15,256 bases of DNA from Candidatus Aenigmatarchaeota archaeon. GTDB taxonomy: Archaea > Aenigmatarchaeota > Aenigmatarchaeia > CG10238-14. The notes below the pieces were generated by a model. The model ran no database searches. It had not been told where the DNA came from and saw only the letters and a list, made by a program, of their open reading frames with translations. Below are positions 1 through 7,624 of the stretch, piece by piece (the first letter of the stretch is position 1; every line of letters starts with the position of its first letter). The translations under genes were made by a program, and so were the position numbers. The DNA lies in contig JAFCCM010000057.1 of the NCBI GenBank assembly GCA_017610225.1, positions 1-15,256 on the forward strand. The letters run 5' to 3'.

Positions 1-57
1 ACCCTTGAATAAGAGCCCCTGGAGCTTTTGACGCAGGTTCGAATCCTGCCGGGACTA
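1..57 (+). tRNA. tRNA-Gln (CUG anticodon), 5' end missing
   Basis: The window opens inside a tRNA. Positions 33-49 form a complete T arm: a GCAGG stem, a TTCGAAT loop and a CCTGC stem. Positions 50-56 (CGGGACT) are the 3' acceptor strand and A57 is the discriminator base. Positions 12-28 fold as an anticodon arm (AGAGC / GCTTT around the loop CCCTGGA), giving anticodon CTG at 19-21 with G37 and A38. A four-base variable region follows. Archaeal tRNA-Gln typically has an AGYCCCG acceptor start, discriminator A and a loop ending in TGGA, which fits. The acceptor 5' strand and the first half of the D arm lie outside the window. Position 33 reads C instead of the near-universal U, so the identity is less certain than the presence of a tRNA. 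CCA is not encoded. Confidence 0.72.
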
Positions 58-77
58 TATAATCAAGAGATTTTTAA

Positions 78-338
78 ATGAAGATATCAGCACTTTATAA
101 TACACCGATTGAATTGGAGGAAGGAGATTTAATTGCAATAGAGGATTCTAGAGATAATGCTAGGTTGTATATTAGAAATGGGGATAACCTTTATGTTTCA
201 GTTGGGTTAATAGACCCATCAAATATACCTCAAAAACTAAATGTTAACTCTGCAGGTTATATGTCAGAACAGAGTAAATATCATCCCAAGTTAGTTTGGG
301 AAGAATACCATCCAATATCTGTAGACCAACAAAAATAA
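78..338 (+). CDS. Small hypothetical protein (86 aa)
   Basis: This ORF begins 20 nt after the tRNA and encodes an acidic, soluble protein with no signal peptide, membrane segment or cysteine. I do not recognise a family. The pattern suggests a small beta-rich domain: alternating hydrophobic strands around residues 15-45, then a polar tail with several Tyr and Trp residues (60-80). No Shine-Dalgarno site precedes the ATG; the upstream bases are TTTTTAA. It may be read from the tRNA transcript or from a leaderless message. Codon use looks like that of its neighbours. It could be a lineage-specific orphan. Confidence 0.55.
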   Translation: MKISALYNTPIELEEGDLIAIEDSRDNARLYIRNGDNLYVSVGLIDPSNIPQKLNVNSAGYMSEQSKYHPKLVWEEYHPISVDQQK

Positions 339-380
339 TATCTCACCAACTATTTTAATGTAAAATAAAAAGGTTATAGA

Positions 381-964
381 ATGTTAGAACAAATACTTAC
401 ACCAATTATCCAAGGATATGGTCCTTTTGGTCTAATGGTAGTAATGATTATTCAAACGATTATTGCACCTATTCCTTCTGAAGCTATATTGGAATAAAAC
501 TTTTTGATGTAGTTATTTTTGGTGGTATAGGAACACTTATTGGGGCAGTTATTGCTTTCTGGATCGCAAGAAAAGGAGGTAGACCAATTGTTATGAAACT
601 TCTTGGTAACGAATGGGTTGAAAATCTTGATGAATGGGTTAATGAACATGGAAAAATGGGTATATTTGTGACTAGATTAATACCTATTATTCCGTTTGAC
701 TTAATCAGCTATATCACTGGTGTTACCTCATTGAGTTTTAAAGATTATTTTATTGCAACATTGCTTGGTGTATTTCCTAGGATGTTGATTCTCGCTCTAA
801 TTGGTTCTAGTGCTGGGGCTGTTCTTAAGTGGATTGGTATTGGTCTAGAGATCACAATTATTCTTGGAACTATCGGATTTATTGTTTTTATTTGGCTGGA
901 TAGAAAAGGTTATATTGGTTGGTTCAAAAAATTTATTTTTGAGAAATTGATGAAGAGAAAATAA
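381..964 (+). pseudogene. DedA/VTT-family membrane protein, frameshifted
   Basis: Two frames together make one DedA (SNARE-associated/VTT) protein. The first frame starts at ATG 381 and reads a hydrophobic N-terminus ending in the family-like segment APIPSEAI, then stops at 495-497. The second frame has no stop after 479-481 and continues as GIKLFDVVIFGG, a glycine-rich helix, the ARKGGRP segment, and the signature RLIPIIPFDLISYITG at about 680-725, followed by two more membrane helices and a basic tail (stop 962-964). The join lies around 485-495. Family members usually have several residues (Leu/Ala/Gly-rich) between the Pro-Ser-Glu motif and the next helix, so a small out-of-frame deletion is more likely than a single indel. 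The family is thought to move or scramble lipids in membranes. A shorter protein from ATG 593 is possible but would lack the N-terminal half of the domain. An assembly error is an alternative. Confidence 0.7.
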
Positions 965-975
965 TAACTATTCTT

Positions 976-982
976 ATTCCTA
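976..982 (+). promoter_or_regulatory. ATTCCTA element 17 nt before the acdB start
   Basis: ATTCCTA begins exactly 17 nt upstream of the ATG at 993. The same heptamer at the same distance precedes the genes at 9208 and 10867. None of the three has a Shine-Dalgarno site. Its role is unknown; it could be a translation signal or lie near the transcription start. Confidence 0.4.
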
Positions 983-992
983 ATTAATATTC

Positions 993-1685
993 ATGAAATC
1001 TCAACAAATCTTTGATCAATTAAAAAAAGAGAAAAGAAAAAATCTAACAGAACTTGAATCAAGAGAAATTCTGAAGCATTATGGAATCCCTGTAGTAGAA
1101 GGAATAGTTATTCAACAAATAGAAGATGCAGTAAATTTTGCAAAAAAGTATGGTTATCCACTCGTGTTAAAAATAGTAAGTAAAGATATCATCCACAAGA
1201 CAGATGTTGGTGGGGTAATAGTAGGAATAAAAAATGAAAAGGAATTAAGAAATGGAATAACTGACCTTATAAAAAATGTAAAGAAGAAAAAATCTAATGT
1301 TAGAATAGATGGAATATTTGTTCAAAAGATGTTACCTAAATCACCAGAGGTGATCATTGGGGGAAAGAAAGATCCAACTTTTGGTCAAGTCTTAGTTTTT
1401 GGCTTGGGTGGAGTGTTTGTAGAAGTGTTTAACGATGTTAGTTTTAGAGTAACTCCAATCAAAGAAAGAGATGCAATTGATATGATTAGTGAAATTAAAG
1501 GAATAAAAATTCTTCAGGGAGTTAGAGGGGGAAAACCTGTTGACTTTAAATCTCTTGTTGATATACTCATGAAAACTTCTCGAATGCTTGAAGAAAATCC
1601 TGATATTAAAGAACTTGATATGAATCCTGTTTTTGCATTAACCAATAAATCTGTAGCTGTTGATGCAAGAATAATTGTTGATTAA
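993..1685 (+). CDS. acdB: Acetyl-CoA synthetase (ADP-forming), beta subunit
   Basis: This is the ATP-grasp subunit of ADP-forming acyl-CoA synthetase, which converts acetyl-CoA, ADP and phosphate to acetate, CoA and ATP, the usual energy-conserving last step of fermentation in archaea. The 230-residue length matches the stand-alone beta subunit. Visible marks are the N-terminal LTELESREILKHYGIPV segment, the IIHKTDVGGV block (residues 66-75) whose His68 corresponds to the beta-subunit histidine that carries the phosphoryl group in characterised enzymes, an ATP-grasp core with GGKKDPTFGQVLVFGLGG (residues 124-141), and a C-terminal ELDMNPV motif near residues 208-214. The alpha subunit, which binds CoA and carries the other phospho-histidine, is not in this window, so it must be encoded elsewhere. 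The next gene starts one base after this stop, so the two are probably cotranscribed. Confidence 0.9.
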   Translation: MKSQQIFDQLKKEKRKNLTELESREILKHYGIPVVEGIVIQQIEDAVNFAKKYGYPLVLKIVSKDIIHKTDVGGVIVGIKNEKELRNGITDLIKNVKKKKSNVRIDGIFVQKMLPKSPEVIIGGKKDPTFGQVLVFGLGGVFVEVFNDVSFRVTPIKERDAIDMISEIKGIKILQGVRGGKPVDFKSLVDILMKTSRMLEENPDIKELDMNPVFALTNKSVAVDARIIVD

Positions 1686-1686
1686 C

Positions 1687-2154
1687 ATGCCTTCTTGGAA
1701 GATACATCTGATTTTTGATTTAATTTTTGTTATTGCCTTTTCTGGTTTTTTATTTAGAACTGGAATAATAGATGATATTTTTTTATTAGTCTTTCTCATT
1801 TTTTTTAATGTTCTAGCAACTTTGTTTCCAGATATTGATACTCCAAAAAGTAAGATTAGAAAATATATTTCATTTATTCTCACCATAGTTATTGGTATAT
1901 ATTTAATAATCAATTTCACTGTCAATTCTCTTATTTTTGGTATCACAACCATACTTTTAATCTACTTAATCTTAAGATTCTTTCCAACAAAACATAGAGG
2001 AGTTACACATACATTTTGGTTTGGAATTGTTTTATCTGCAATATTAACATTCGTTCTCTGGTTTTTATTTGAAATTTCATTAAATCAACTGGGAGTATCT
2101 TTTCTTATTATTCTCTGGGGATATTTGAGTCATTTGGTCCTTGATAAACTTTAA
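1687..2154 (+). CDS. DUF457/YdjM-type membrane-bound metal-dependent hydrolase, short form
   Basis: A 155-residue membrane protein with about four hydrophobic helices. It carries the family's conserved polar motifs: PSWKIH at the N-terminus, PDIDTPKSKIRK after the second helix, HRGVTHT after the next helices, and GYLSHLVLDKL at the end. These His and Asp residues are thought to bind metal in the YdjM/DUF457 (LexA-regulated inner membrane hydrolase) family. The substrate is unknown. The protein stops right at the last motif, where many relatives continue for another membrane segment, so it is a minimal or truncated version. ATG 1687 is preferred: it gives the conserved P-S-W-K-I-H start and lies one base after the acdB stop. 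TTG codons at 1675 and 1678 are in frame but would overlap acdB. Confidence 0.75.
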   Translation: MPSWKIHLIFDLIFVIAFSGFLFRTGIIDDIFLLVFLIFFNVLATLFPDIDTPKSKIRKYISFILTIVIGIYLIINFTVNSLIFGITTILLIYLILRFFPTKHRGVTHTFWFGIVLSAILTFVLWFLFEISLNQLGVSFLIILWGYLSHLVLDKL

Positions 2155-2198
2155 TTGACCTGAAATCTAAATTATTACTTATAATTGGTGTAATTTTA

Positions 2199-5100
2199 AT
2201 GGCTAAAAAAATTATTTTAAAATCATTTTTAATTACCATATTCATTTTATTAAACCTAAGTTTTAATGTTATTGCAGAAATTTGTGGTGAATATTGTAAA
2301 GATTATGATATTGGTTCATGTGTTATCCCAACTCTATACACTAACATAAGAGGTGGGGGTGTAGTAGTTAATAATGCTTGTTATTATAGACCAGTTGGTG
2401 TAAGTGCTAGTGGAGATTGGGAGTGTGGTTCAACTTGCTATTGTTATGATGTCATAGAAGTTGATAAAAATCTTTGTTGTAATTTTCTTTATGAACCTAT
2501 TGGTGGGAAAGTAGGTGTTGATGATTTATATTTTTCTAGTTGTGACGATGTTGATTTACAATCATTCTGTTTATCTTGTGGGGGTAGTATTTGGTTAAGT
2601 ACTGGTACAGGTACAAACAGTAAATGTTGCGGTGATGATGGGTTAAATGACGATTGGTGCTCTGGAGGTTATACTTCTTGTTATAATGGAGATTATTATT
2701 CGAATGGTGATAATAATCAATATACATGTGAATGTGGTATCAGTGGTACTCAGGGTACATGTACAAGTGGTGAGACTGGTTGTTGGGATACTTCATCTGC
2801 TGCTTGTTGTGGAGATGACCCTGGAGAAGATTGGTGTGCTGGTGGATATACTGCATGTGTAGATGGATATTTTAGAACTTCTGCTGATTCTTATTCTTAT
2901 GTGTGTACATGTGGTGGAGGAATTTGGATGGGATCATCCTGTTGTGGTAATAATGGTAATGAAAAATATGTTAATTCCTACTGTCCAGGTTATTATGGAC
3001 CTGCTAAATGTTGTGAATCTGATAAAAATTATATAGATTCTTCTGGAAATTGTATTGTTAGTTGCCCAAGTACAACAACAATTAGTACGACAACTACTTC
3101 GGGAGATATTTATACGACAACAACTACTACGACTCTAACTCAACCATCAACAACTACTACGACTCTAACTCAACCATCAACAACTACTACGACTCTAACT
3201 CAACCATCAACAACTACACCATCAACAACTACGACCACTTTGGAAGATATTTATGAGATGTCACCATCTGAAAAAATAACTGAAACAACTGTAGAATTAC
3301 AAGAACCAGAATTACCTACAACAGAAAAAGCAACTGAAAAGTTTGATTGTAGAAATATTATGAGTTCTATTAAGGATCAAGGTAATTGTGGTAGTTGTTG
3401 GGCTCATGCTGGTGCAGGTGCTATGGAAGCAACAATCAAAAAAACTTCTGGAAATGAAATGGATCTTTCAGAAGCGGATATAATATGTAAAAATTTACCT
3501 GGTATTATACCTAACAGATTTTGTAGAGGTGGAAATTTTAGATATCTTGATATAAGTAAAGGTGTGGTTGACGAATTTTGCAGACCTTATGATACATCAT
3601 TAGGATGTACAAATCCATGTGAAAATCCTGATACGAGAACTTGGAAAATAAATAATATTGATGAATTTTCTATTGGAGAAAGTGAATCTAAAGTTGAAAA
3701 GTTAAAGAAAATCTTAAATTCAAAATGTCCACTTGTAACTAATCTCGAGTTTCCTGCTGGTGGTCATCAAGTTCTATTGATTGGATATGATGATGATAGT
3801 GAAGAATGTAGACAAGCATATGATCAACCAGGTTGTTTTATATTTAAAAATAGTTGGGGAGCATCTACCGGTTGGATTAGTGCAATTTGGCATGAAGCTG
3901 GTTATGCTTATATACCATATTATGTTGAACCTGAACGTGTAATAATTAAATCACCTGTTTTATATATAAATGGTGTAACAGCACCTCCATTAATCATTCC
4001 AGATATCCCGAACCCTGATCCTGTGACTGATCATTGTGGTAATGGTATATTTGAACCTCAACTAGGAGAAGTTTGTGATAGAAGGCTTGGCGTTAAAAAT
4101 CGTTGCGAACCATATGATGAAAATGATCCATTTAGTGAGGGAATTAATTGCTATAAAATTTGTGATGGTCCTATATCTGAACAAATTTATAAATGTAAAT
4201 TTGACTGTAGTGGTTATAAAGTGGAAAAAAAGAAAAATATTGGAGTTTGTCATCCTGATTGTGGAGTGTTACAGGTACAAATAGAATGTAGATATGAAAA
4301 ACCTGGAGATAAAGGAAGATGTCCTAAGGGTCAGACTTGTACTGAAGCATGTGGATGTTCAGGTGGTGGTGGAACTGATTTACCATTAATTTGGTTTGGT
4401 CTATATGATGGTTCAGCTTGTACTCAAGATGAATGTAAATCTGTTCAAGGTCCTAATATTTTAGAATGTGGCTCTTGTATATGTGAAGGAGAATCTTGTC
4501 CAGATTGCTGCTGCTGCGATGATTCTAGATGTGAAGGAAGCTGGAACTCATGGTGCGAAATGTGTTGTGACACTATACCAGTACCAAGTATATGTAATTC
4601 AAGATCATCTTCCTGTGAATATTGTCTGCAAGGAGATTGGGGAACTGTACCTTCTTGTGGATGGTGTACAGATACAGGTGAATGTAAATTAGGAGATGCT
4701 TCAGGTTCTTATGATTATGAATGTTCTGATACTGGAGGTAATTGGGCATGGGACACTTATAACGAATGTTCAACTACGACTACTACGACTACAACAATCT
4801 TACCTCAATTTAGTGAATGTGGAAATTGTGAACTTTTGGGTGTGGGATGTCCTCGACAAGGTGAATGTCGAGTAGTTAACGATTACTCTGTTTGTGAAAG
4901 AGAAGAACAGTTCAATCATGATGGTTCAGTCAAAGTTCCTTGTTGTCTTTGGGATACTGAAGGTTGTACTGGTGGCTATCAAAACCGTATACGAGTGAAT
5001 ATCGACGGAACTGAACATCAGATAGGTGATCTCATTACAATTGAGGTTTATCAAGAACCTGACAATTCTGAGAGTAGTAGTTGTTATTATGATGGTATTG

Positions 5101-6062
5101 ATGTTAAACTTAATAATCTGGGTGGAGTACTTTTACCACCAGATTTTATTGTATGCAGAGCTGAAAATTTTAAAAATAAAAATGCAGAAAATGAGTGTGA
5201 TTTTGGTGGTGATAATGGCCGTTGCCGTACCTGTATTTGGGACACTAATAATATTCAAGCAGCAGCAGATTCCAGGGCAATTGAATTCCCTGTGAGGCAA
5301 TACCCTGTTGGTGAACACGGTTATTATACTGTGAATGTTTATTATGGAGGCCATGGTGACACTGGTTGTAATGATGCTTCAGATTCTGCTTCCGATGACA
5401 CTACTTTATTGGGAGAATCTGTGATATATTTTGACCCGAGTGAAGATTGTTCTCCAGGTACTCAGAAAATAGAAGTACCTATTACTGTTGTTGACCCTAA
5501 ATTTAATTCTTTGGAAGGTTGGAATATTGAACAGGGAAATCCTGTAGTAGGTGGAGATATTTCCAGTTGTAATTATCGTAGTCGAGGAGATAATTGTGAT
5601 GAATGGGGTCATTGTGGAGAAATACATAGTTTTGATGGATCTTTTTTACGTGATTCAAATAATAATGATCCACATGAATATACAATCTCTACTACTATTA
5701 TGATTCCACAAGAGTATGTTGGGGATGAATATTTGATTTCGGTGGTTGGGACAGGACTAAAAATGGAAAGAGCAGGTCATTCTGGAACTGATATAGGAAA
5801 ATCACAGCCTTTTATGAAATTGATATCTGGTGAGTTTAGTACTAAATATTATTTAATTGGTGGGGAATGTGAGTGGAGTAACGGTATCTTTAAAATACAA
5901 ACTGGAAATCCAGAAATAAAAATCTACTTGCAAAGCAGAACAACAGATTCTAGCCACATTACAAATGTAATGCAAGCAGGTTTTGATGATTTGAAACTTT
6001 ATCATTGTGTTCCTTTAAGCCAAGGATCAATCACTAAAACTTCAATAACAAATTTGAGATAG
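2199..6062 (+). CDS. Giant secreted Cys-rich protein with papain-like (C1A) protease domain
   Basis: A 1287-residue exported protein with roughly 100 cysteines. Order of parts: signal peptide (1-26, LNLSFNVIA end); Cys-rich N-terminal region with two 60-residue-spaced copies of a module starting CCGDD (Cys143 and Cys203) and a third CCGNN variant; Thr/Pro-rich linker (about 292-349); papain-type domain (about 384-575); a CGNGIFEP segment (Cys613) like the DUF4215/Myxococcus Cys-rich repeat; a dense Cys region with a CCCC run; a second Thr run (859-866); and a C-terminal jelly-roll-like region (about 1105-1275). The protease has all expected residues: Gln394, Cys400 in GNCGSCW, His523 in GGHQVL and Asn551 in KNSWG. 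There is no obvious inhibitory propeptide and no C-terminal membrane anchor, so it should be released or held by other surface proteins, presumably with many disulfides. An RBS-like GGTG (2187-2190) precedes the ATG. The next gene starts 11 nt after the stop. Substrate unknown; cleavage of surface or foreign proteins is inference. Confidence 0.88.
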   Translation: MAKKIILKSFLITIFILLNLSFNVIAEICGEYCKDYDIGSCVIPTLYTNIRGGGVVVNNACYYRPVGVSASGDWECGSTCYCYDVIEVDKNLCCNFLYEPIGGKVGVDDLYFSSCDDVDLQSFCLSCGGSIWLSTGTGTNSKCCGDDGLNDDWCSGGYTSCYNGDYYSNGDNNQYTCECGISGTQGTCTSGETGCWDTSSAACCGDDPGEDWCAGGYTACVDGYFRTSADSYSYVCTCGGGIWMGSSCCGNNGNEKYVNSYCPGYYGPAKCCESDKNYIDSSGNCIVSCPSTTTISTTTTSGDIYTTTTTTTLTQPSTTTTTLTQPSTTTTTLTQPSTTTPSTTTTTLEDIYEMSPSEKITETTVELQEPELPTTEKATEKFDCRNIMSSIKDQGNCGSCWAHAGAGAMEATIKKTSGNEMDLSEADIICKNLPGIIPNRFCRGGNFRYLDISKGVVDEFCRPYDTSLGCTNPCENPDTRTWKINNIDEFSIGESESKVEKLKKILNSKCPLVTNLEFPAGGHQVLLIGYDDDSEECRQAYDQPGCFIFKNSWGASTGWISAIWHEAGYAYIPYYVEPERVIIKSPVLYINGVTAPPLIIPDIPNPDPVTDHCGNGIFEPQLGEVCDRRLGVKNRCEPYDENDPFSEGINCYKICDGPISEQIYKCKFDCSGYKVEKKKNIGVCHPDCGVLQVQIECRYEKPGDKGRCPKGQTCTEACGCSGGGGTDLPLIWFGLYDGSACTQDECKSVQGPNILECGSCICEGESCPDCCCCDDSRCEGSWNSWCEMCCDTIPVPSICNSRSSSCEYCLQGDWGTVPSCGWCTDTGECKLGDASGSYDYECSDTGGNWAWDTYNECSTTTTTTTTILPQFSECGNCELLGVGCPRQGECRVVNDYSVCEREEQFNHDGSVKVPCCLWDTEGCTGGYQNRIRVNIDGTEHQIGDLITIEVYQEPDNSESSSCYYDGIDVKLNNLGGVLLPPDFIVCRAENFKNKNAENECDFGGDNGRCRTCIWDTNNIQAAADSRAIEFPVRQYPVGEHGYYTVNVYYGGHGDTGCNDASDSASDDTTLLGESVIYFDPSEDCSPGTQKIEVPITVVDPKFNSLEGWNIEQGNPVVGGDISSCNYRSRGDNCDEWGHCGEIHSFDGSFLRDSNNNDPHEYTISTTIMIPQEYVGDEYLISVVGTGLKMERAGHSGTDIGKSQPFMKLISGEFSTKYYLIGGECEWSNGIFKIQTGNPEIKIYLQSRTTDSSHITNVMQAGFDDLKLYHCVPLSQGSITKTSITNLR
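2625..2930 (+). repeat. Tandem Cys-rich protein modules inside the giant secreted protein
   Basis: Two protein-level repeats start at Cys143-Cys144 and Cys203-Cys204. Both follow the pattern CCGDD, then D-W-C, G-G-Y-T, a lone Cys, a Gly, and a closing C-x-C-G about 35 residues on. A third, diverged CCGNN copy follows at about 2940. The DNA copies have diverged, so the duplication is old. The pattern suggests a small disulfide-stabilised domain. Confidence 0.7.
3121..3210 (+). repeat. Three perfect 30-bp tandem repeats in the Thr-rich linker
   Basis: Positions 3121-3150, 3151-3180 and 3181-3210 are identical (each begins CAACTACTACGACTCTAACT). The unit is ten codons and encodes Thr-rich decapeptides with Leu-Thr-Gln-Pro-Ser, so copy-number change would lengthen or shorten the linker without breaking the frame. 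Partial copies flank the array on both sides. Thr/Pro-rich linkers of this kind commonly separate folded domains in secreted proteins and may be O-glycosylated. Confidence 0.95.
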
Positions 6063-6073
6063 AGTGATGAAAA

Positions 6074-6769
6074 ATGTTTATCAAAAAAATGTATTTTATA
6101 ATTATTCTAATAATATTGATTAATCCAGTATATGCAATGAAAAATCCATCTGCTGTTTATTGTGAAGAGATGGGTTATGAGTATATTATAGAAGATACCC
6201 CAGAAGGTCAGATAGGAGTATGTAAGTTTCTTGATGGAACTACTACTGACGGGTGGGATTTCTACCAAGGAAAAGATGCTGAAGAATACAGTTATTGTGT
6301 AAAACAAGGTTACGAACAAACAATATCTAATGACCCTGAAATATGTGGTTATCCTGGAGAATGTACTGTTTGCCTGTTCAAAAATGGAACTGAAGTTGAA
6401 CTTTCTGAATTGATGAACTTAGACTTTAGTGAAGGAATGTGTGGAGATGGAATATGTGTATTAGGAGAAGACTATAACACTTGCCCTGAAGATTGCCCTT
6501 CTGGTTCTCTGGATTATTATTGTGATGGTGTTAAAGATGGAATATGTGATCCTGATTGCATTGAAGAAGAAGATGTAGACTGTAAAGAATCTGACACTAA
6601 AAAAGTAAACAATATACTTTGGGATATCAGGGAAAAAATACTAACATTAATTGAAGAGAATAAAAAAATGATATTTTTTGTAATTTCAGGTATAGTACTT
6701 TTAGTGATAATCATTGTATCACTTTCTTCTAAAAGAATAAAGTTAGACGAACCAAAAGAAAAGAATTGA
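6074..6769 (+). CDS. DUF333-like, C-terminally membrane-anchored surface protein
   Basis: A 231-residue protein with a signal peptide (about 1-21, ending PVYA) and a single C-terminal membrane helix (about 199-219) followed by a basic, then acidic tail. It should sit on the outside of the membrane. Right after the signal comes MKNPSAVYCEEMGYEY, then G-x-x-G-V-C-K-F-x-D-G and a W-x-F-Y-x-G motif, which is the pattern of the small DUF333 domain (putative hemolysin annotation in databases). A second, weaker copy may start at YSYCVKQGYE. Next is a CGDGICVLGED...TCPEDC module that resembles the CGNGIFEP segment of the preceding protease. The shared module and the 11-nt gap suggest the two are made together and may work together at the surface. 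GTGAT (6064-6068) acts as a plausible ribosome site. Confidence 0.75.
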   Translation: MFIKKMYFIIILIILINPVYAMKNPSAVYCEEMGYEYIIEDTPEGQIGVCKFLDGTTTDGWDFYQGKDAEEYSYCVKQGYEQTISNDPEICGYPGECTVCLFKNGTEVELSELMNLDFSEGMCGDGICVLGEDYNTCPEDCPSGSLDYYCDGVKDGICDPDCIEEEDVDCKESDTKKVNNILWDIREKILTLIEENKKMIFFVISGIVLLVIIIVSLSSKRIKLDEPKEKN

Positions 6770-6812
6770 ATAAACTTAATAATTACTCAAAACTAAATAA
6801 TAATTGATACAT

Positions 6813-7331
6813 GTGCTCAAAAAAATGATTATTTGGTCATTGATACTACTTTCTTTCAGTTTTGTTTATGCACGGGTTTTACCAGATACTATTCAACTTC
6901 ACTATCCAATAGACCTTGATCCACTAAAAATTACAGGGGAATTTGTAAAGATTAACAGCAAAGAATTGGAAAAGAGTTATGATGATTATACTGTTGGTAT
7001 TAATGAGAACGGTATTATCATTACTTGTAACGAAGTTGGTACTGCTTGCTTAGATGAAAGTAAATTCAGAAAAATCCTTGATGATCTTGAAGATTTTAAT
7101 GCGTATGATTTATCAAAGGAACAAAAGGATGTAATTGCAAGTTTGTATAAACCTAATGTTATTATTAAAAATATCCCAAAGGGAAAAGTCTTTGGTGTAA
7201 AGATAAAGGCAAAAGTCTTAGAATTTTTGGGTCAGATATTTTGTACTCATTATGAGATAGTTCAAGAATGTGATAGTGATTGGTGTTCTCTACAAGAACA
7301 TATGAGTGAAGAATGCGCGGGATTAGAATAA
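6813..7331 (+). CDS. Secreted protein of unknown family
   Basis: A 172-residue protein if translation starts at GTG 6813, which gives a typical signal peptide (Leu-Lys-Lys, a hydrophobic core, cleavage after FVYA). TTG 6804 upstream and ATG 6825 downstream are other in-frame choices. I prefer GTG because it keeps the two lysines before the core and has TGAT a few bases upstream. The mature part is rich in charged residues and beta-like segments, with a lone Cys pair in the middle (ITCNEVGTAC) and four Cys near the C-terminus (C-x-H-Y-E to the end). No membrane anchor. I do not recognise a family. It lies 43 nt after the DUF333-like gene and 1 nt before the next membrane protein, so it is probably part of the same exported-protein operon. 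Confidence 0.65.
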   Translation: MLKKMIIWSLILLSFSFVYARVLPDTIQLHYPIDLDPLKITGEFVKINSKELEKSYDDYTVGINENGIIITCNEVGTACLDESKFRKILDDLEDFNAYDLSKEQKDVIASLYKPNVIIKNIPKGKVFGVKIKAKVLEFLGQIFCTHYEIVQECDSDWCSLQEHMSEECAGLE

Positions 7332-7332
7332 T

Positions 7333-7608
7333 ATGAGAAGAAAGAGATTTGATTTAAAAAATTTTTTCAAACCAGAAATAGGGAAAACTATAGTTGTATA
7401 TTCATTATTTTTGATTACTGTAATAGTATCTATATCCTGGATAACTCCACCACCAAAAACTCTAAGAGCTGTTGAGGTTAATTTATTTAAAGTTCTGATA
7501 CCAACAAGATTTCGACTTGAAGGAGTTAGTTTAATGTTGAGTTGGATAGTATATTGGTATTTACTTTCCTGTCCGATAGTTTGGATTCATAAGAATCTGA
7601 AAAAATGA
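7333..7608 (+). CDS. Small membrane protein with two predicted helices
   Basis: A 91-residue basic protein: a positively charged N-terminus (MRRKRFDLKNF), one membrane helix around residues 19-38, a middle segment with a Pro-Pro-Pro-Lys turn, and a second helix around residues 62-84 ending in lysines. No cysteine pattern and no known family. The ATG follows the previous stop by one base (TAATATG), which strongly suggests translational coupling with the secreted protein before it. It may anchor or help export the upstream products, but this is only suggested by position. Confidence 0.6.
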   Translation: MRRKRFDLKNFFKPEIGKTIVVYSLFLITVIVSISWITPPPKTLRAVEVNLFKVLIPTRFRLEGVSLMLSWIVYWYLLSCPIVWIHKNLKK

Positions 7609-7624
7609 TTTCTGTAATTATAAT

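Noticed and set aside
593..964. A complete 123-residue membrane protein starting at ATG 593
   Set aside because: The upstream sequence from 482 is in the same frame and clearly continues the DedA/VTT domain, so this is the back half of a broken gene.
3121..3210. Regular 30-bp repeats that could suggest a CRISPR array
   Set aside because: The copies abut with no spacers and lie in frame in a Thr-rich linker of a large secreted protein.
4062..4253. Reverse-strand open frame inside the protease gene
   Set aside because: It is opposite a strongly supported gene, has no ribosome site and no recognisable domain; its composition is that of an antisense shadow. The same holds for the other opposite-strand frames between 2500 and 5700.
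6804..6812. TTG 6804 as the start of the secreted protein
   Set aside because: GTG 6813 gives a more compact signal peptide and has TGAT at a suitable distance; the extra residues from TTG add nothing typical.
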